64,000 nt of DNA, from the NCBI GenBank assembly GCA_035554115.1, contig DATMIW010000006.1, positions 1-64,000 of the forward strand, written 5' to 3'. Position numbers and translations under genes: made by a program. Position 1 is the stretch's first letter. Each line of letters starts with the position of its first letter. This document shows, piece by piece, positions 24,720 to 33,653 of this stretch. The DNA comes from CAXTSE01 sp035554115 (GTDB lineage Bacteria > Actinomycetota > Actinomycetes > Actinomycetales > Microbacteriaceae). The notes beneath the pieces were generated by a model, which saw nothing but the letters and a program-made list of their open reading frames with translations, had not been told where the DNA came from and did not search any database.

Positions 24720-25871
24720 TCAGGAGGTCAACAACGCGTTGGCGATCGCCGTGAGGCCCTCGCCGCGCCCCGTGAACCCCAGGCCGTCTGTTGTCGTCGC
24801 GGAGACGCTGACCGGTGCGCCGACGAGTGCCGCCAGACGCGTCTCCAGTTCGCTGCGACGCGAAGCGAGACGTGGACGCACGCCGATAACCTGCACAGCG
24901 ATATTGACCAGGGAGAACCCCGCACCCGCGACGAGAGCAAGCGTTTCGCGCAAGAAGACCTCACTGTGGGCACCGGCAAATCGCGGTTCGCTGGTGCCGA
25001 ACCTGCTGCCCATATCGCCCAGGCCCGCCGCCGACAGCAGTGAGTCGCAGATCGCATGGATCACAGCGTCACCATCACTGTGCCCCGCAAGTCCCGGTTC
25101 ATCGGGCCAGTACACCCCGCCCAACCACAGCGGTGCGTTCTCGTCGTAAGCGTGGACGTCGATACCGATCCCGGTCCGAATTCCGGAGCTCACGCCGAGC
25201 ACGTTCTCGGCACGACGCAGGTCCCACGGTGTCGTGATCTTGAACGCACGGGCCTCACCCTCGACGGTGGTGACGGTTCCTCCTGCGGCCTGAAAGAGCG
25301 CTGCGTCGTCGGTGTGCTCATCGGCGGCCGCCGCATACGCTGCCTGCAACGCCTCGCGCGGAAACCCCTGAGGGGTCTGCACATGTACTAGATCACTGCG
25401 ATCGACGGTGGCGACCACCGCCTCGCCGCTGACCCGTTTGACGGTGTCCGCAACGGGTAAAGCTGGGATGACGCACCCACCCGTGCGGCGCACCGCCCGG
25501 GTCACGCGGTCGAACAGCACTCCCGGCGTCAACGCCCGCGCGGCGTCGTGCACGAGGACGATTTCCACGTCGGAGTCGACAACTTCTAGACCGGCAGCCA
25601 CCGAATCCTGGCGGGTTGCCCCTCCGGTAACGACGGTCACCGACGCAGCGGCGGCACCCGCCACACGCTTTGCGATCGATCGTGCCGCCGCCACCCTGGC
25701 CTGAGGTGCCACGACAACAAGCTGCGCCGGCTCGACCGAGTCGAAGACCCCGGCCAGCGCACGTTCAAGGATCGGCACGCCTCGGAGCTCAACAAAAGCC
25801 TTCGGTTCGCCCGCCATCAGACGCGTGCCGTTGCCCGCGGCCACGACGATGACCGCAATGCGCGGACCCAT
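24720..25871 (-). CDS. ispDF: Bifunctional MEP cytidylyltransferase / MECDP synthase (IspD-IspF fusion)
   Basis: 383 residues carrying two steps of the non-mevalonate isoprenoid pathway. The IspD half (about 1-225) shows VVVAAGNGTRL, a nucleotide-binding loop, and VLVHDAARAL. The IspF half (about 230-383) shows the metal site GIDVHAY, GHSDGDAVIHAICDSLL and ATTTDGLGFTGRGEG. The fused form is well known in some proteobacteria and in Microbacteriaceae, and it supports the taxonomic assignment. It begins 3 bases after the carD stop, so carD-ispDF-cysS-rlmB is one operon. Confidence 0.96.
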   Translation of the reverse strand: MGPRIAVIVVAAGNGTRLMAGEPKAFVELRGVPILERALAGVFDSVEPAQLVVVAPQARVAAARSIAKRVAGAAAASVTVVTGGATRQDSVAAGLEVVDSDVEIVLVHDAARALTPGVLFDRVTRAVRRTGGCVIPALPVADTVKRVSGEAVVATVDRSDLVHVQTPQGFPREALQAAYAAAADEHTDDAALFQAAGGTVTTVEGEARAFKITTPWDLRRAENVLGVSSGIRTGIGIDVHAYDENAPLWLGGVYWPDEPGLAGHSDGDAVIHAICDSLLSAAGLGDMGSRFGTSEPRFAGAHSEVFLRETLALVAGAGFSLVNIAVQVIGVRPRLASRRSELETRLAALVGAPVSVSATTTDGLGFTGRGEGLTAIANALLTS

Positions 25872-25873
25872 GG

Positions 25874-26356
25874 TTAGGAAGCGAGGACCTCGTCGAGCAC
25901 GTTCGAGGCCTTGTCTTCGTCAGTCTTCTCAGCGAGCGCGAGTTCACTGATCAGGATCTGACGGGCCTTCGCGAGCATCCGCTTCTCACCCGCGGAAAGG
26001 CCGCGGTCCTGATCGCGGCGCCACAGGTCGCGGACGACCTCAGAAACCTTGATGACATCGCCCGAGGCAAGCTTCTCGAGGTTGGCCTTGTAGCGGCGGC
26101 TCCAGTTGGTGGGCTCTTCGGTGAAGGGCGCGCGCAGCACCTCGAACACCTTGTCGAGACCCTCGCGGCCAATGACATCGCGAACGCCGACCAGGTCGAC
26201 GTTGTCGGCAGGGACCTCGATTGTCAGGTCACCCTGGGTGACATTGAGCTTGAGGTACACCTTCTCTTCGCCTTTGATGGTGCGTTTTTTGACTTCTGTG
26301 ATCGTTGCCGCACCGTGGTGGGGGTATACGACCGTCTCGCCGACCTCGAAGAGCAT
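25874..26356 (-). CDS. carD: CarD-family RNA polymerase-binding transcription factor
   Basis: 160 residues. The N-terminal Tudor-like RNA polymerase interaction domain begins MLFEVGETVVYPHHGAATI (about 1-60); the C-terminal helical DNA-binding domain includes NWSRRYKANLEKL and RDLWRRDQDRGLSAGEKRML. CarD stabilises open complexes at rRNA and many other promoters in Actinobacteria. The start at 26356 has GGAAGGA upstream; longer in-frame readings are unsupported. It heads the operon to rlmB, and the divergent gene starts at 26497. Confidence 0.97.
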   Translation of the reverse strand: MLFEVGETVVYPHHGAATITEVKKRTIKGEEKVYLKLNVTQGDLTIEVPADNVDLVGVRDVIGREGLDKVFEVLRAPFTEEPTNWSRRYKANLEKLASGDVIKVSEVVRDLWRRDQDRGLSAGEKRMLAKARQILISELALAEKTDEDKASNVLDEVLAS

Positions 26357-26496
26357 GGAGTTGTTCCTTCCGCAGACCTCCCAGTTTATCACAGCTGGTT
26401 CTCGGTTCCCTGGAGGATGATCCCGCCCCGGCAAAGGGGGTCTGCCGTTCCAGCTAAGCTGACATACGTCGATTCCTGACTGCCCGGGAGGGTTCT

Positions 26497-27042
26497 GTGA
26501 AAGCACGTTTCGCGGCGTCTGTCGCTCTGGGCGCCGCCCTCGTCACCGTCCTCGCGGGCTGCAACTTCCTGGTCCCCCAGGCGACGCAGAAGGCCTATGA
26601 ACCGAGCGACGGCGTCAACGTCACGGTGGGCGATGTCGACGTACGCAACGCGCTCGTGATCAGCGACAACGGACACACCGGCAACCTCGTGCTCCACGCC
26701 GTCAACGCGGGCTCTGAAGACGTTGAGCTGACAGTGCAATACGACGTGAACGGCACCAAAACAGATGTGACGCTCGAGCTGCCGGCGAAATCGGCCACCG
26801 ACGTCGGCTACGGCAGTGGCAAGCAGGAACTCCTGAAAAAGATCGACGCGAAGCCGGGCACGCTGCTCGCGCTCTACTTCCAGTACGGCGACACACCTGG
26901 CAAGCAGGTGCAGGTTCCCGTGCTCGACGGATCGCTGCCGCAGTACCGCGAACTGGTGCCGACCGCGGCCCCTAAGCCCACACACTCGGCGACGCCGGAG
27001 GCTAGCAGTAGCCCCGAGCCGACCGTGGAGCCCGCACACTAG
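26497..27042 (+). CDS. Predicted lipoprotein of unknown function
   Basis: 181 residues, GTG start after a GGGAGGG. Signal peptide with lipobox LAGC near residue 22, then an Ig-like beta-rich domain (VNVTVGDVDVRNALVISD, VNAGSEDVELTVQYDV), then a Pro/Ser/Thr tail. Secreted proteins of this layout beside carD and regX3 are common in the family; some resemble copper-chaperone-like PCuAC folds, but no metal motif is visible here. It converges on regX3. Confidence 0.8.
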   Translation: MKARFAASVALGAALVTVLAGCNFLVPQATQKAYEPSDGVNVTVGDVDVRNALVISDNGHTGNLVLHAVNAGSEDVELTVQYDVNGTKTDVTLELPAKSATDVGYGSGKQELLKKIDAKPGTLLALYFQYGDTPGKQVQVPVLDGSLPQYRELVPTAAPKPTHSATPEASSSPEPTVEPAH

Positions 27043-27060
27043 GTCTCGACAGGCTCGACC
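27042..27060. repeat. Dispersed short repeat between convergent genes
   Basis: GGTCTCGACAGGCTCGACC followed by GGCGGG; it starts at the last base of the lipoprotein stop codon. Together with a downstream CTCGACC...CGAGA it may form a hairpin terminator for both convergent genes. Confidence 0.7.
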
Positions 27061-27086
27061 GGCGGGCCTGCTCTCGACCTGCGAGA

Positions 27087-27767
27087 TCAGCTTTCGAAGC
27101 GGTAGCCGAGACCGCGCACCGTCACGAGACGCACGGGGTCTGAGGGGTTCTTCTCGATCTTCGAGCGGATGCGCTTGATGTGCACATCCAGAGTCTTGGT
27201 GTCGCCGAAATAGTCCGACCCCCACACGCGATCGATCAGCTGCCCGCGGGTCAGCACACGGCCGGCATTGCGAAGCAACAGCTCCAGCAGTTCGAACTCT
27301 TTGAGCGGCATTGCCACCTCGGTGCCCGAAACCGTCACCGCATGACGCTCCGTGTCCATGCGCACGGCCCCCGCCTCCAACACGGCGTCGCTGTCCTCGT
27401 CAACATCGGTGCGACGCCGAAGCACCGCCCGAATGCGCGCCAGCAACTCGCGGCTGGAATACGGCTTCGTCACATAGTCGTCGGCGCCGAGTTCGAGGCC
27501 GACCACGATGTCCACCTCGCTGTCTTTTGCGGTGAGCATGATGATCGGCACCGTCGAGCGGGTGCGGATCTCGCGGCAGACCTCAGTGCCCGGCAGGCCC
27601 GGCAGCATGAGGTCGAGCAGCACGAGGTCGGCTCCGGCGCGATCGAAGGCCGAGAGCGCATCGCGGCCGTCGGCGGCGATCTCGGTGTCGTATCCCTCTT
27701 TTTCGAGAAGGAACGACAGGGGCTCGCTGAGCGAGGGTTCGTCTTCGACGATCAGGATGCGGGTCAT
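27087..27767 (-). CDS. regX3: Response regulator RegX3 (phosphate control)
   Basis: 226 residues. Receiver domain with DE at 9-10, phospho-acceptor Asp in LLDLMLPG (about 52) and Lys in TKPYSSRELL (about 101), then an OmpR-type winged helix (about 130-226) ending VTVRGLGYRFES. Pairing with SenX3 and the closeness of phoU identify it as the phosphate-starvation regulator (PhoB-like role). The start at 27767 overlaps the senX3 stop as ATGA. It presumably binds the PHO-box-like repeats at phoU, ppk and pstS. Confidence 0.94.
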   Translation of the reverse strand: MTRILIVEDEPSLSEPLSFLLEKEGYDTEIAADGRDALSAFDRAGADLVLLDLMLPGLPGTEVCREIRTRSTVPIIMLTAKDSEVDIVVGLELGADDYVTKPYSSRELLARIRAVLRRRTDVDEDSDAVLEAGAVRMDTERHAVTVSGTEVAMPLKEFELLELLLRNAGRVLTRGQLIDRVWGSDYFGDTKTLDVHIKRIRSKIEKNPSDPVRLVTVRGLGYRFES

Positions 27768-28933
27768 GGCGTTCTCTCTTCGTGCGGCACGCCCAAAGCG
27801 GCCGCTGTCTCGTGGGAGGCCTCGGGGAGGCGGATGGTGAAGGTGGAGCCGCGACCCTGCTGCGACCACACGCGGACATCGCCACCGTGATTCTGGATCA
27901 CGTGCTTGACGATGCTGAGGCCCAGACCGCTGCCGCCGGTGTTGCGGCTGCGCGCCGCATCCACTCGGAAGAAGCGCTCGAAGACGCGCTCGCGCTCGGC
28001 TTCGGGAATGCCGACACCCTGGTCGGTGACGGTGATCTCGACAACGCCGTCGACGCTCGAAACTCCGACACCCACGCGCGATCCGTCGGGCGAATACTGC
28101 ACAGCGTTTGACACCAAGTTGTGCACGGCGGTGACGAGATTCTGCTCGTTGCCGTAGACCTCGGCCTTCGACTTACCCGACGACACCAGCGCGATGCGGT
28201 GCGAATCGGCAGCCACCCTGTTGCGGTCGAGGGACTGGGTGATCACGGCGTCGATGCTCACAAGGGATGCTGTCGACAGCGGGTCGCCCGCCTGCAGACG
28301 GCTGAGCTCGATGATCTCGGCGGTGATTCGCGCCAAGCGGTCGGCTTCAACCGAAAGACGCGCGGCAAAACGGCGGACTTCGGCGGGTTCTTCGCTCGCC
28401 GACTCGAGGGCCTCCGCGAGCAGGCTGACGGCGCCAATGGGTGTCTTGAGCTCATGGCTGACATTCGCCACGAAGTCGCGACGTACATCGTCGAGCCGGT
28501 GCGCCTCGGTACGGTCGTCGGCCAGCAGCAGCACTAGCCGGGTACCCAAGCGCACGACACGCACCAGCAGGTTCAGCTGCGCCTCGCCGAACGGGCCGCG
28601 CGAGAGAGTGACCTCGGTGCTGATCGGCTCGCCGTCGCGGCGGACCTGATCGACCATTTCCACAAGAGACGCGTGCACAAGCGCCTGGTTCCACACCAGA
28701 CCGAAGGCCAGCGCGCCTGAGGAGGCCTTGATGACGTTATTGGAGGCGTCCAAGACGACGCCCGCCGACTCGAGGGAATCGATCACCTCATCCACACCAT
28801 CCGGAAGAGATGTTGTGACGACCGCGACCGCGCGCTGACCGCGACGATGCGCCGCAATGACGGCCGTCGCACCGCCGGCACCGACCACAAGGCCGAACGC
28901 CACGGCGGCGGGCACGAGCCAGGCCGAGTCCAT
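27764..28933 (-). CDS. senX3: Sensor histidine kinase SenX3
   Basis: 389 residues. A single N-terminal membrane region (about 5-28), a PAS-like domain (about 40-150), phospho-acceptor helix NVSHELKTPIGAV, N box NLVSNAVQYS, G1 DQGVGIP and G2 GSGLGLSIV. It phosphorylates RegX3 when phosphate is scarce, restrained by the Pst transporter and PhoU in better-studied relatives. The gene is divergent from phoU, with a PHO-box-like repeat between them. Confidence 0.94.
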   Translation of the reverse strand: MDSAWLVPAAVAFGLVVGAGGATAVIAAHRRGQRAVAVVTTSLPDGVDEVIDSLESAGVVLDASNNVIKASSGALAFGLVWNQALVHASLVEMVDQVRRDGEPISTEVTLSRGPFGEAQLNLLVRVVRLGTRLVLLLADDRTEAHRLDDVRRDFVANVSHELKTPIGAVSLLAEALESASEEPAEVRRFAARLSVEADRLARITAEIIELSRLQAGDPLSTASLVSIDAVITQSLDRNRVAADSHRIALVSSGKSKAEVYGNEQNLVTAVHNLVSNAVQYSPDGSRVGVGVSSVDGVVEITVTDQGVGIPEAERERVFERFFRVDAARSRNTGGSGLGLSIVKHVIQNHGGDVRVWSQQGRGSTFTIRLPEASHETAAALGVPHEERTP

Positions 28934-29016
28934 ACGACTAGATTAGGGCGCAGCAGAGGGGCCAAACCTGCGGGAATGGCTCCGGAGCTACCGCGTTCGC
29001 GGATCGTTCAGACATC

Positions 29017-29034
29017 GGTTACCGTCCGTTCACC
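29017..29034 (+). promoter_or_regulatory. PHO-box-like direct repeat before phoU and senX3
   Basis: GGTTACC then GTTCACC at an 11-base period, resembling the GTTCACC repeats bound by actinobacterial PhoP/RegX3. It sits between the divergent senX3 and phoU. Confidence 0.6.
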
Positions 29035-29102
29035 GCGAACCGTCACGGTGGCACATGCAGGTCGGGCGACAGCCTGCCCGTTTTCGTGGAGAGGATCCGA
29101 TC

Positions 29103-29756
29103 GTGCGCGAAGTGTTCCAGCAAGAACTGCGAGAGGTGCAGGACCGCCTCGTCGAGATCTCGACGCTGGTCGCGGACTCCATCGAGAACGCGACCGAGGC
29201 CTTCAACACCTCCAATGTGTCGCTCGCCGAAATCGTGATCGCCGATGACGACAAGATCGACGCGCTAGCCGCCGAGCTGGACGAGTTGGCGATCCAGATC
29301 CTGGCGCGTCAGCAGCCGGTCGCCCGCGATCTGCGCATCGTCGTGAGCGCCCTGCGCATCAGCGCCTCCCTAGAGCGCATGGGTGACATGGCCGAGCACA
29401 TTGCGCAGCTGGCCCGTTACCGCTTCCCCGAGAAGGTCGTGCCGAAGGGGCTGCGCGGCACCTTCAAAGAGATGGGCGCGCTCGATGTCGAGATCGCCCG
29501 CAAGCTCACCGAGCTGCTGCGCACAGAAGACCTCAAGATCGCAGAAGACATCCGCAACGAAGACGACAAGGTCGACGCTCTGCACGTCAGCGTCTTCGAC
29601 AAGGTGCTCGGCGAAACTTGGAAAGGCGAGACCATCGACACGGTGGATGCAACCCTCGCCTCCCGCTATCACGAACGTTTCGCAGACCACGCGGTCTCGA
29701 TCGCGAAAAAGGTACAATACCTCGGCACCGGCGACTGGATCCCGGTCGACGCGTAA
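29103..29756 (+). CDS. phoU: Phosphate transport regulator PhoU
   Basis: 217 residues forming two PhoU three-helix repeats, each with a metal-binding E/D-x-x-x-D-rich helix (IVIADDDKIDALAAELDE and DIRNEDDKVDALHVS). PhoU links the Pst importer to the sensor kinase and prevents Pho activation when phosphate is plentiful. The GTG at 29103 has GAGGAT 6 bases upstream; the in-frame ATG at 29055 lies earlier without support. It is divergent from senX3 rather than in the pst operon, as in other Actinobacteria. Confidence 0.95.
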   Translation: MREVFQQELREVQDRLVEISTLVADSIENATEAFNTSNVSLAEIVIADDDKIDALAAELDELAIQILARQQPVARDLRIVVSALRISASLERMGDMAEHIAQLARYRFPEKVVPKGLRGTFKEMGALDVEIARKLTELLRTEDLKIAEDIRNEDDKVDALHVSVFDKVLGETWKGETIDTVDATLASRYHERFADHAVSIAKKVQYLGTGDWIPVDA

Positions 29757-29776
29757 TCGCGCGCTGGAGCTAGAAG

Positions 29777-30520
29777 CTACTTCTTGCCCTGGGCCGCAAC
29801 GGCAGCAGCGCCGGCGGCAGCAGCCTCCGGGTCCAAGTAACGTCCGGGCCCTGCGGGTGTGAAGTCGTCGTTCAGCTCGTAGACGAGCGGAATGCCGGTC
29901 GGAATGTTGAGCTCGCTGATCGCGTCGTCGCTGATGCCGTCGAGGTGTTTCACGAGCGCGCGCAGGCTGTTGCCGTGGGCCGTGACGAGCACAGTGTGGC
30001 CGGCCGCGAGATCTTTTGTGATCTCGGAATCCCAGTAGGGCATCATCCGCTCGATGACGATTTTGAGACTCTCGGTGCGCGGGACCTGGCCGTCGATGCC
30101 GCGGTAACGCTCGTCATCCACCTGGCTGTATTGGTCGTCGTCGTCGAGGGGCGGCGGCGGAACGTCGAAGCTGCGGCGCCATTCCATGAACTTTTCGGGG
30201 CCGAACTTCTCGAGAGTTTCCGCCTTGTCGAGGCCCTGCAGTGCGCCGTAGTGACGTTCGTTGAGCCGCCAGCTGCGCTTGACCGGAATCCACAGTCGGT
30301 CGGCAACCTCAAGTGCCAGGTTCGCCGTCTGGATCGCCCGCGTGAGGACGCTGGTGTACAGCACGGTGGGGGCGAGACCGGATGCGGCGAGGAGCTCCCC
30401 GGCACGCTTGGCCTCGGTGACTCCCTGCTCGCTGAGCCGCACATCCACCCACCCGGTGAAGAGGTTCTTCTGGTTCCAGTCGGAGTTGCCGTGGCGAAGC
30501 AGGATGAGCGTGCGGGTCAT
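29777..30520 (-). CDS. gpmA: Phosphoglycerate mutase (2,3-bisphosphoglycerate-dependent)
   Basis: 247 residues. It interconverts 3- and 2-phosphoglycerate in glycolysis. Catalytic LLRHGNSDWN (His about 9), LFTGWVDVRLSEQG, ERHYGALQG and the second histidine in VTAHGNSLRAL are all present. An Ala-rich tail extends past the core. It converges on phoU, as often seen near senX3-regX3 in this phylum. Confidence 0.97.
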   Translation of the reverse strand: MTRTLILLRHGNSDWNQKNLFTGWVDVRLSEQGVTEAKRAGELLAASGLAPTVLYTSVLTRAIQTANLALEVADRLWIPVKRSWRLNERHYGALQGLDKAETLEKFGPEKFMEWRRSFDVPPPPLDDDDQYSQVDDERYRGIDGQVPRTESLKIVIERMMPYWDSEITKDLAAGHTVLVTAHGNSLRALVKHLDGISDDAISELNIPTGIPLVYELNDDFTPAGPGRYLDPEAAAAGAAAVAAQGKK

Positions 30521-30574
30521 CCCATCAGCCTACCGAGCCCCGCTAGGCGCTCAGTTCTGCGGCAGAATCGGGGC

Positions 30575-31354
30575 ATGGCGAAGCCGGTGGGACGCATCAC
30601 GCGCGGCACAACCGGCACAAATCGCCTGCGACGCGTCGACCGATGGATCGCGACGCAGCCGGTGCTTCGCCGCGCCGACGATCCGCTCGTCGTCGATCTC
30701 GGATACGGCTCCTCCGCCACGACCTCGAACGAGTTGCGAGCTCGCTTGGCCCGCATTCGCCCGGATGTCGAGGTGCTCGGCATCGAGATCGATCCCGAGC
30801 GGGTGCGGATCGCGTTGGCCGCTGCGCAGCCAGGCGTCAGCTTTCGGGTCGGCGGCTTCGAAACCCCCACGGATGACGGGCGCCGGCCCGCGATCATCCG
30901 GGCACTGAATGTGCTGCGGCAATATGACGAAGCCGAGGTACCGGCCGCGTGGGCGACCATGGTGGCGCGTTTGCAGCCGGGCGGCCTTCTGGTCGAAGGC
31001 ACCTGCAACGAGGTCGGACGGGTGGCGAGCTGGGTGGCGCTTGACGCATCCGGGCCTCGCACTTTCACGATCTCGCTGCGATTGGCCGAGCTCGACAGGC
31101 CGTCGATTGTGGCCGAGCGACTGCCCAAGGTGCTGATTCACCGCAACGTTCCCGGCGAACGCGTGCACGAACTGTTGCAGCAGCTCGACCGGCAGTGGGC
31201 GGTCGCCGCTCCCCTCGCCGTCTACGGCGCTAGCCAGCGCTGGATCGCCGTGGCCGAGGCCCTGCGCACCGACGGCTGGCCGATCCACGGCTCTCGCACG
31301 CGCTGGCGGCTCGGCGAACTCACCCTCGACTGGGCCGCAGTCGCCCCACTCTGA
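30575..31354 (+). CDS. SAM-dependent methyltransferase-like protein
   Basis: 259 residues. A Rossmann-type methyltransferase core is suggested by VVDLGYGSSATTSNELRARL (motif I, about 38-57) and VLGIEIDPERV (acidic residue contacting the ribose). The PG-rich turn LQPGGLLVEGTCNE follows. The substrate is unknown. The ATG at 30575 is preceded by GGGG and lies 54 bases from the divergent gpmA start; the longer reading frame from 29945 is shadow of gpmA. Class assignment is good, function not determinable. Confidence 0.83.
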   Translation: MAKPVGRITRGTTGTNRLRRVDRWIATQPVLRRADDPLVVDLGYGSSATTSNELRARLARIRPDVEVLGIEIDPERVRIALAAAQPGVSFRVGGFETPTDDGRRPAIIRALNVLRQYDEAEVPAAWATMVARLQPGGLLVEGTCNEVGRVASWVALDASGPRTFTISLRLAELDRPSIVAERLPKVLIHRNVPGERVHELLQQLDRQWAVAAPLAVYGASQRWIAVAEALRTDGWPIHGSRTRWRLGELTLDWAAVAPL

Positions 31355-31365
31355 CGAGAGCTCGC

Positions 31366-32496
31366 TCAGTCCAGGCGGGGCAGGAGGGCGCGGGCGGCTT
31401 CCAGGTCGGATCCGCTGCCCACGAGCAGGTCGACCGTGAGCGGCCGCACAAGCATGAACAGGCTGGATTCGGCCACCCCGGCATTCGGCATCACAATGGC
31501 CGGGTCGAGTCGGCGGGCGAGGTCGGTCAACAGGGAGCGCGCGGCTCCCGTCATCTGCGGGTCGTCGAGCTCCGATCCCAAGAGATGGATCGCCGTCACC
31601 AGCTCCCCCAACACCCCTGCGAGCTCGGGCCGCGGTCTGCCGTCGCGCGCCAAGAACTCCGACCGCCGCGAGATATGACGCAGGTGCCGAGCCGTCAGAT
31701 CGGCGGCCTCGATGAGGCGGGAGTGACGCTGCAACTCGGGCACGAAACGCCGGAGGAATGGTGAGATGCGGGCGACCGAGAGTGCCGTGTCATGCGAGGT
31801 CCGCCAGGCGTCAATAAGCGGCTGGGTGCGACGCAGCCGGGAGAGGGCCAACTCTCCGGCGCCCGCGTCACCGTGTGCGAGACATTCGGCGACCGATCCC
31901 AGGGACTCCTCGAGCACCGAGAACAGGGTGTGACCGTCGCGGAGCGCGGACCGCCGGGGGTCGCGCGGAATTAGCGCGGTGACCAGCAAGGCGATGAGGC
32001 CGCCGACCAGTCCGTCAAGCGTGCGCGTGAACGGTCCGCCTGCCGCCGGCGGCAGCACGATGACGATCGCCGAAGGCACAGCGGCCGCTAGCGCGAAACC
32101 GGGGTTCGCCGACACCGCGCGTCCCACGACGAAAACCACAAGCAGAACAATCACCAGCTGAACGAGCTGTATGACGCTGGTCCCGAACAGCAGAACAAAA
32201 CTTTCGGCCACCGCAATGCCGAGCACGATTCCAACAACCGATTCGGCAATTCGGCGAGGTCGAGCGTCGCGGGTGAGTCCGAGTGAGGTCATCGTGACCG
32301 TGATCGCCAGAATCGGCACCGGGTGACCCAAGCCCCAGTGGGCGATCGAGAAGGACGCCGCGACGCCCAGGACGATCTGGATGATGGCGGGCAGCGAATC
32401 CCACACTCGGCGCCCGACGATCTTGACGTCGATCTGTCGGCGGATGCGTCTCTCGAGTTTGCGGAGCTCCCGAGCCGCCGCGGTCCCTTCGCTCAT
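31366..32496 (-). CDS. FUSC-family membrane protein
   Basis: 376 residues. The N-terminal half has about six closely packed helices (about 37-180, including VVGIVLGIAVAESFVLLFG and LVGGLIALLVTALIP) typical of the fusaric acid resistance/aromatic acid exporter family; the C-terminal half is a cytoplasmic helical domain. It may export weak acids or organic compounds, but the substrate is unknown. Its ATG overlaps the ygfZ stop by 4 bases, so it ends a five-gene operon. Confidence 0.85.
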   Translation of the reverse strand: MSEGTAAARELRKLERRIRRQIDVKIVGRRVWDSLPAIIQIVLGVAASFSIAHWGLGHPVPILAITVTMTSLGLTRDARPRRIAESVVGIVLGIAVAESFVLLFGTSVIQLVQLVIVLLVVFVVGRAVSANPGFALAAAVPSAIVIVLPPAAGGPFTRTLDGLVGGLIALLVTALIPRDPRRSALRDGHTLFSVLEESLGSVAECLAHGDAGAGELALSRLRRTQPLIDAWRTSHDTALSVARISPFLRRFVPELQRHSRLIEAADLTARHLRHISRRSEFLARDGRPRPELAGVLGELVTAIHLLGSELDDPQMTGAARSLLTDLARRLDPAIVMPNAGVAESSLFMLVRPLTVDLLVGSGSDLEAARALLPRLD

Positions 32497-33653
32497 GACC
32501 GCTTCACGGCACCCAAGCGAGGCAGGCGCGGAACATCGACCTCGGCTCCGGCATCGGTCGGCACAATGACCTGCTGGCTCGCTATGTGCAGGCCCTCCCC
32601 CGAACTGACAACGAGGTTCACAGCCGGGTCGACCGAGCGCTTGATGACCGCGAGCGCGATCGGCCCCAGCTCGTAGTGCAGAACGGCGGCGGTAATACGC
32701 CCCACCTCTCTGCCAGCCTCGGTGGCCGAGCCTGTCGAGGCCCCGTCAGACTTCTCGGCAGGCAGGGACACCGGGTCGCCAGCAGCCGGCAGCACGCCAT
32801 CCGATCCGTCAAGGTGTAGCAGCACCAGTCGACGCGGTGGATGCCCGAGGTTGTGCACTTTCGCCACAGTCTCCTGCCCGCGATAGCAGCCTTTGCTCAG
32901 GTGCACGGCCGAGCGCAGCCAGTCGAGTTCGTGCGGAATCGTTGTCGCGTCGACCTCGGTCGCCGCCCGCGGACGCCAGGCCGCAACCCGCAGCGCCTCG
33001 AGCGCGAGCGTTCCGGCCGCCGTGACCTGTCCCCCGGCGAGTTCGGCGAACCCGGCGCGCGGCACAATCACCTCGGCATAGCTCCACTCCGATGCCGGAT
33101 GGCCTTCGACAGCCGCATACTGGTGCCCGCCCGCGACAACAGCCGACCAGGGGTCACGCCAGATGAGCGGGATGCCGTGGGGCTCCGCCGCTGCCGCGAC
33201 CGCCGCCGAAACAGCGGCCCCCGCGTCGCCGACCACGCCCACCGTGGCGAACTCGGCCACACGGTCGGCCACCTCGACGCGGAGCATGAACCGCATCCGG
33301 GTCAGGAACGCGAGAAGCCCGTCACCCGTCCCGGCATCGAGAAGCAGCCACGTGGTCTCGCCATCGTCGAGCACCCGTGCGGCGTATTCGATGCGACCGC
33401 TGGGATCGAGAAGCAGCGTCTCGGCCGACTCCCCCGGCGTAAGGGTGGCGACGCTCTGCGAAGTGAGCGAATCCAGCCAGCTCAGCCTGTCGGGTCCCGT
33501 GATCGAAAGGATGCTGCGATCCGACAGGTCGACGAGCGCGTCACCGCGGTCGAGGGCACGTTGTTCAACGAGCGGATTGCCGTAGTGGAGGGGCACACCG
33601 GTCTCGCCGGTTACAGCTGCCGGGCGCGCTGCGAACGGGGTCTCAGTCGACAC
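32493..33653 (-). CDS. ygfZ: Folate-binding iron-sulfur cluster assembly protein YgfZ
   Basis: 386 residues, GcvT-like fold. The diagnostic motif KGCYRGQE (about residue 255) carries the conserved Cys. YgfZ uses tetrahydrofolate to help maintain certain Fe-S enzymes. The start is GTG at 33653 with GGGAGG 7 bases upstream, overlapping the preceding gene by 11 bases. A variant dispersed repeat (32724-32742) is read in frame as ASTGSA in a low-complexity loop near residue 305. It overlaps the FUSC gene at its end. Confidence 0.93.
   Translation of the reverse strand: MSTETPFAARPAAVTGETGVPLHYGNPLVEQRALDRGDALVDLSDRSILSITGPDRLSWLDSLTSQSVATLTPGESAETLLLDPSGRIEYAARVLDDGETTWLLLDAGTGDGLLAFLTRMRFMLRVEVADRVAEFATVGVVGDAGAAVSAAVAAAAEPHGIPLIWRDPWSAVVAGGHQYAAVEGHPASEWSYAEVIVPRAGFAELAGGQVTAAGTLALEALRVAAWRPRAATEVDATTIPHELDWLRSAVHLSKGCYRGQETVAKVHNLGHPPRRLVLLHLDGSDGVLPAAGDPVSLPAEKSDGASTGSATEAGREVGRITAAVLHYELGPIALAVIKRSVDPAVNLVVSSGEGLHIASQQVIVPTDAGAEVDVPRLPRLGAVKRS
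32724..32742. repeat. Dispersed short repeat, variant copy inside ygfZ
   Basis: GGCCGAGCCTGTCGAGGCC: two changes from the cysS copy, and the changes are paired, keeping the palindromic ends matched. Confidence 0.6.
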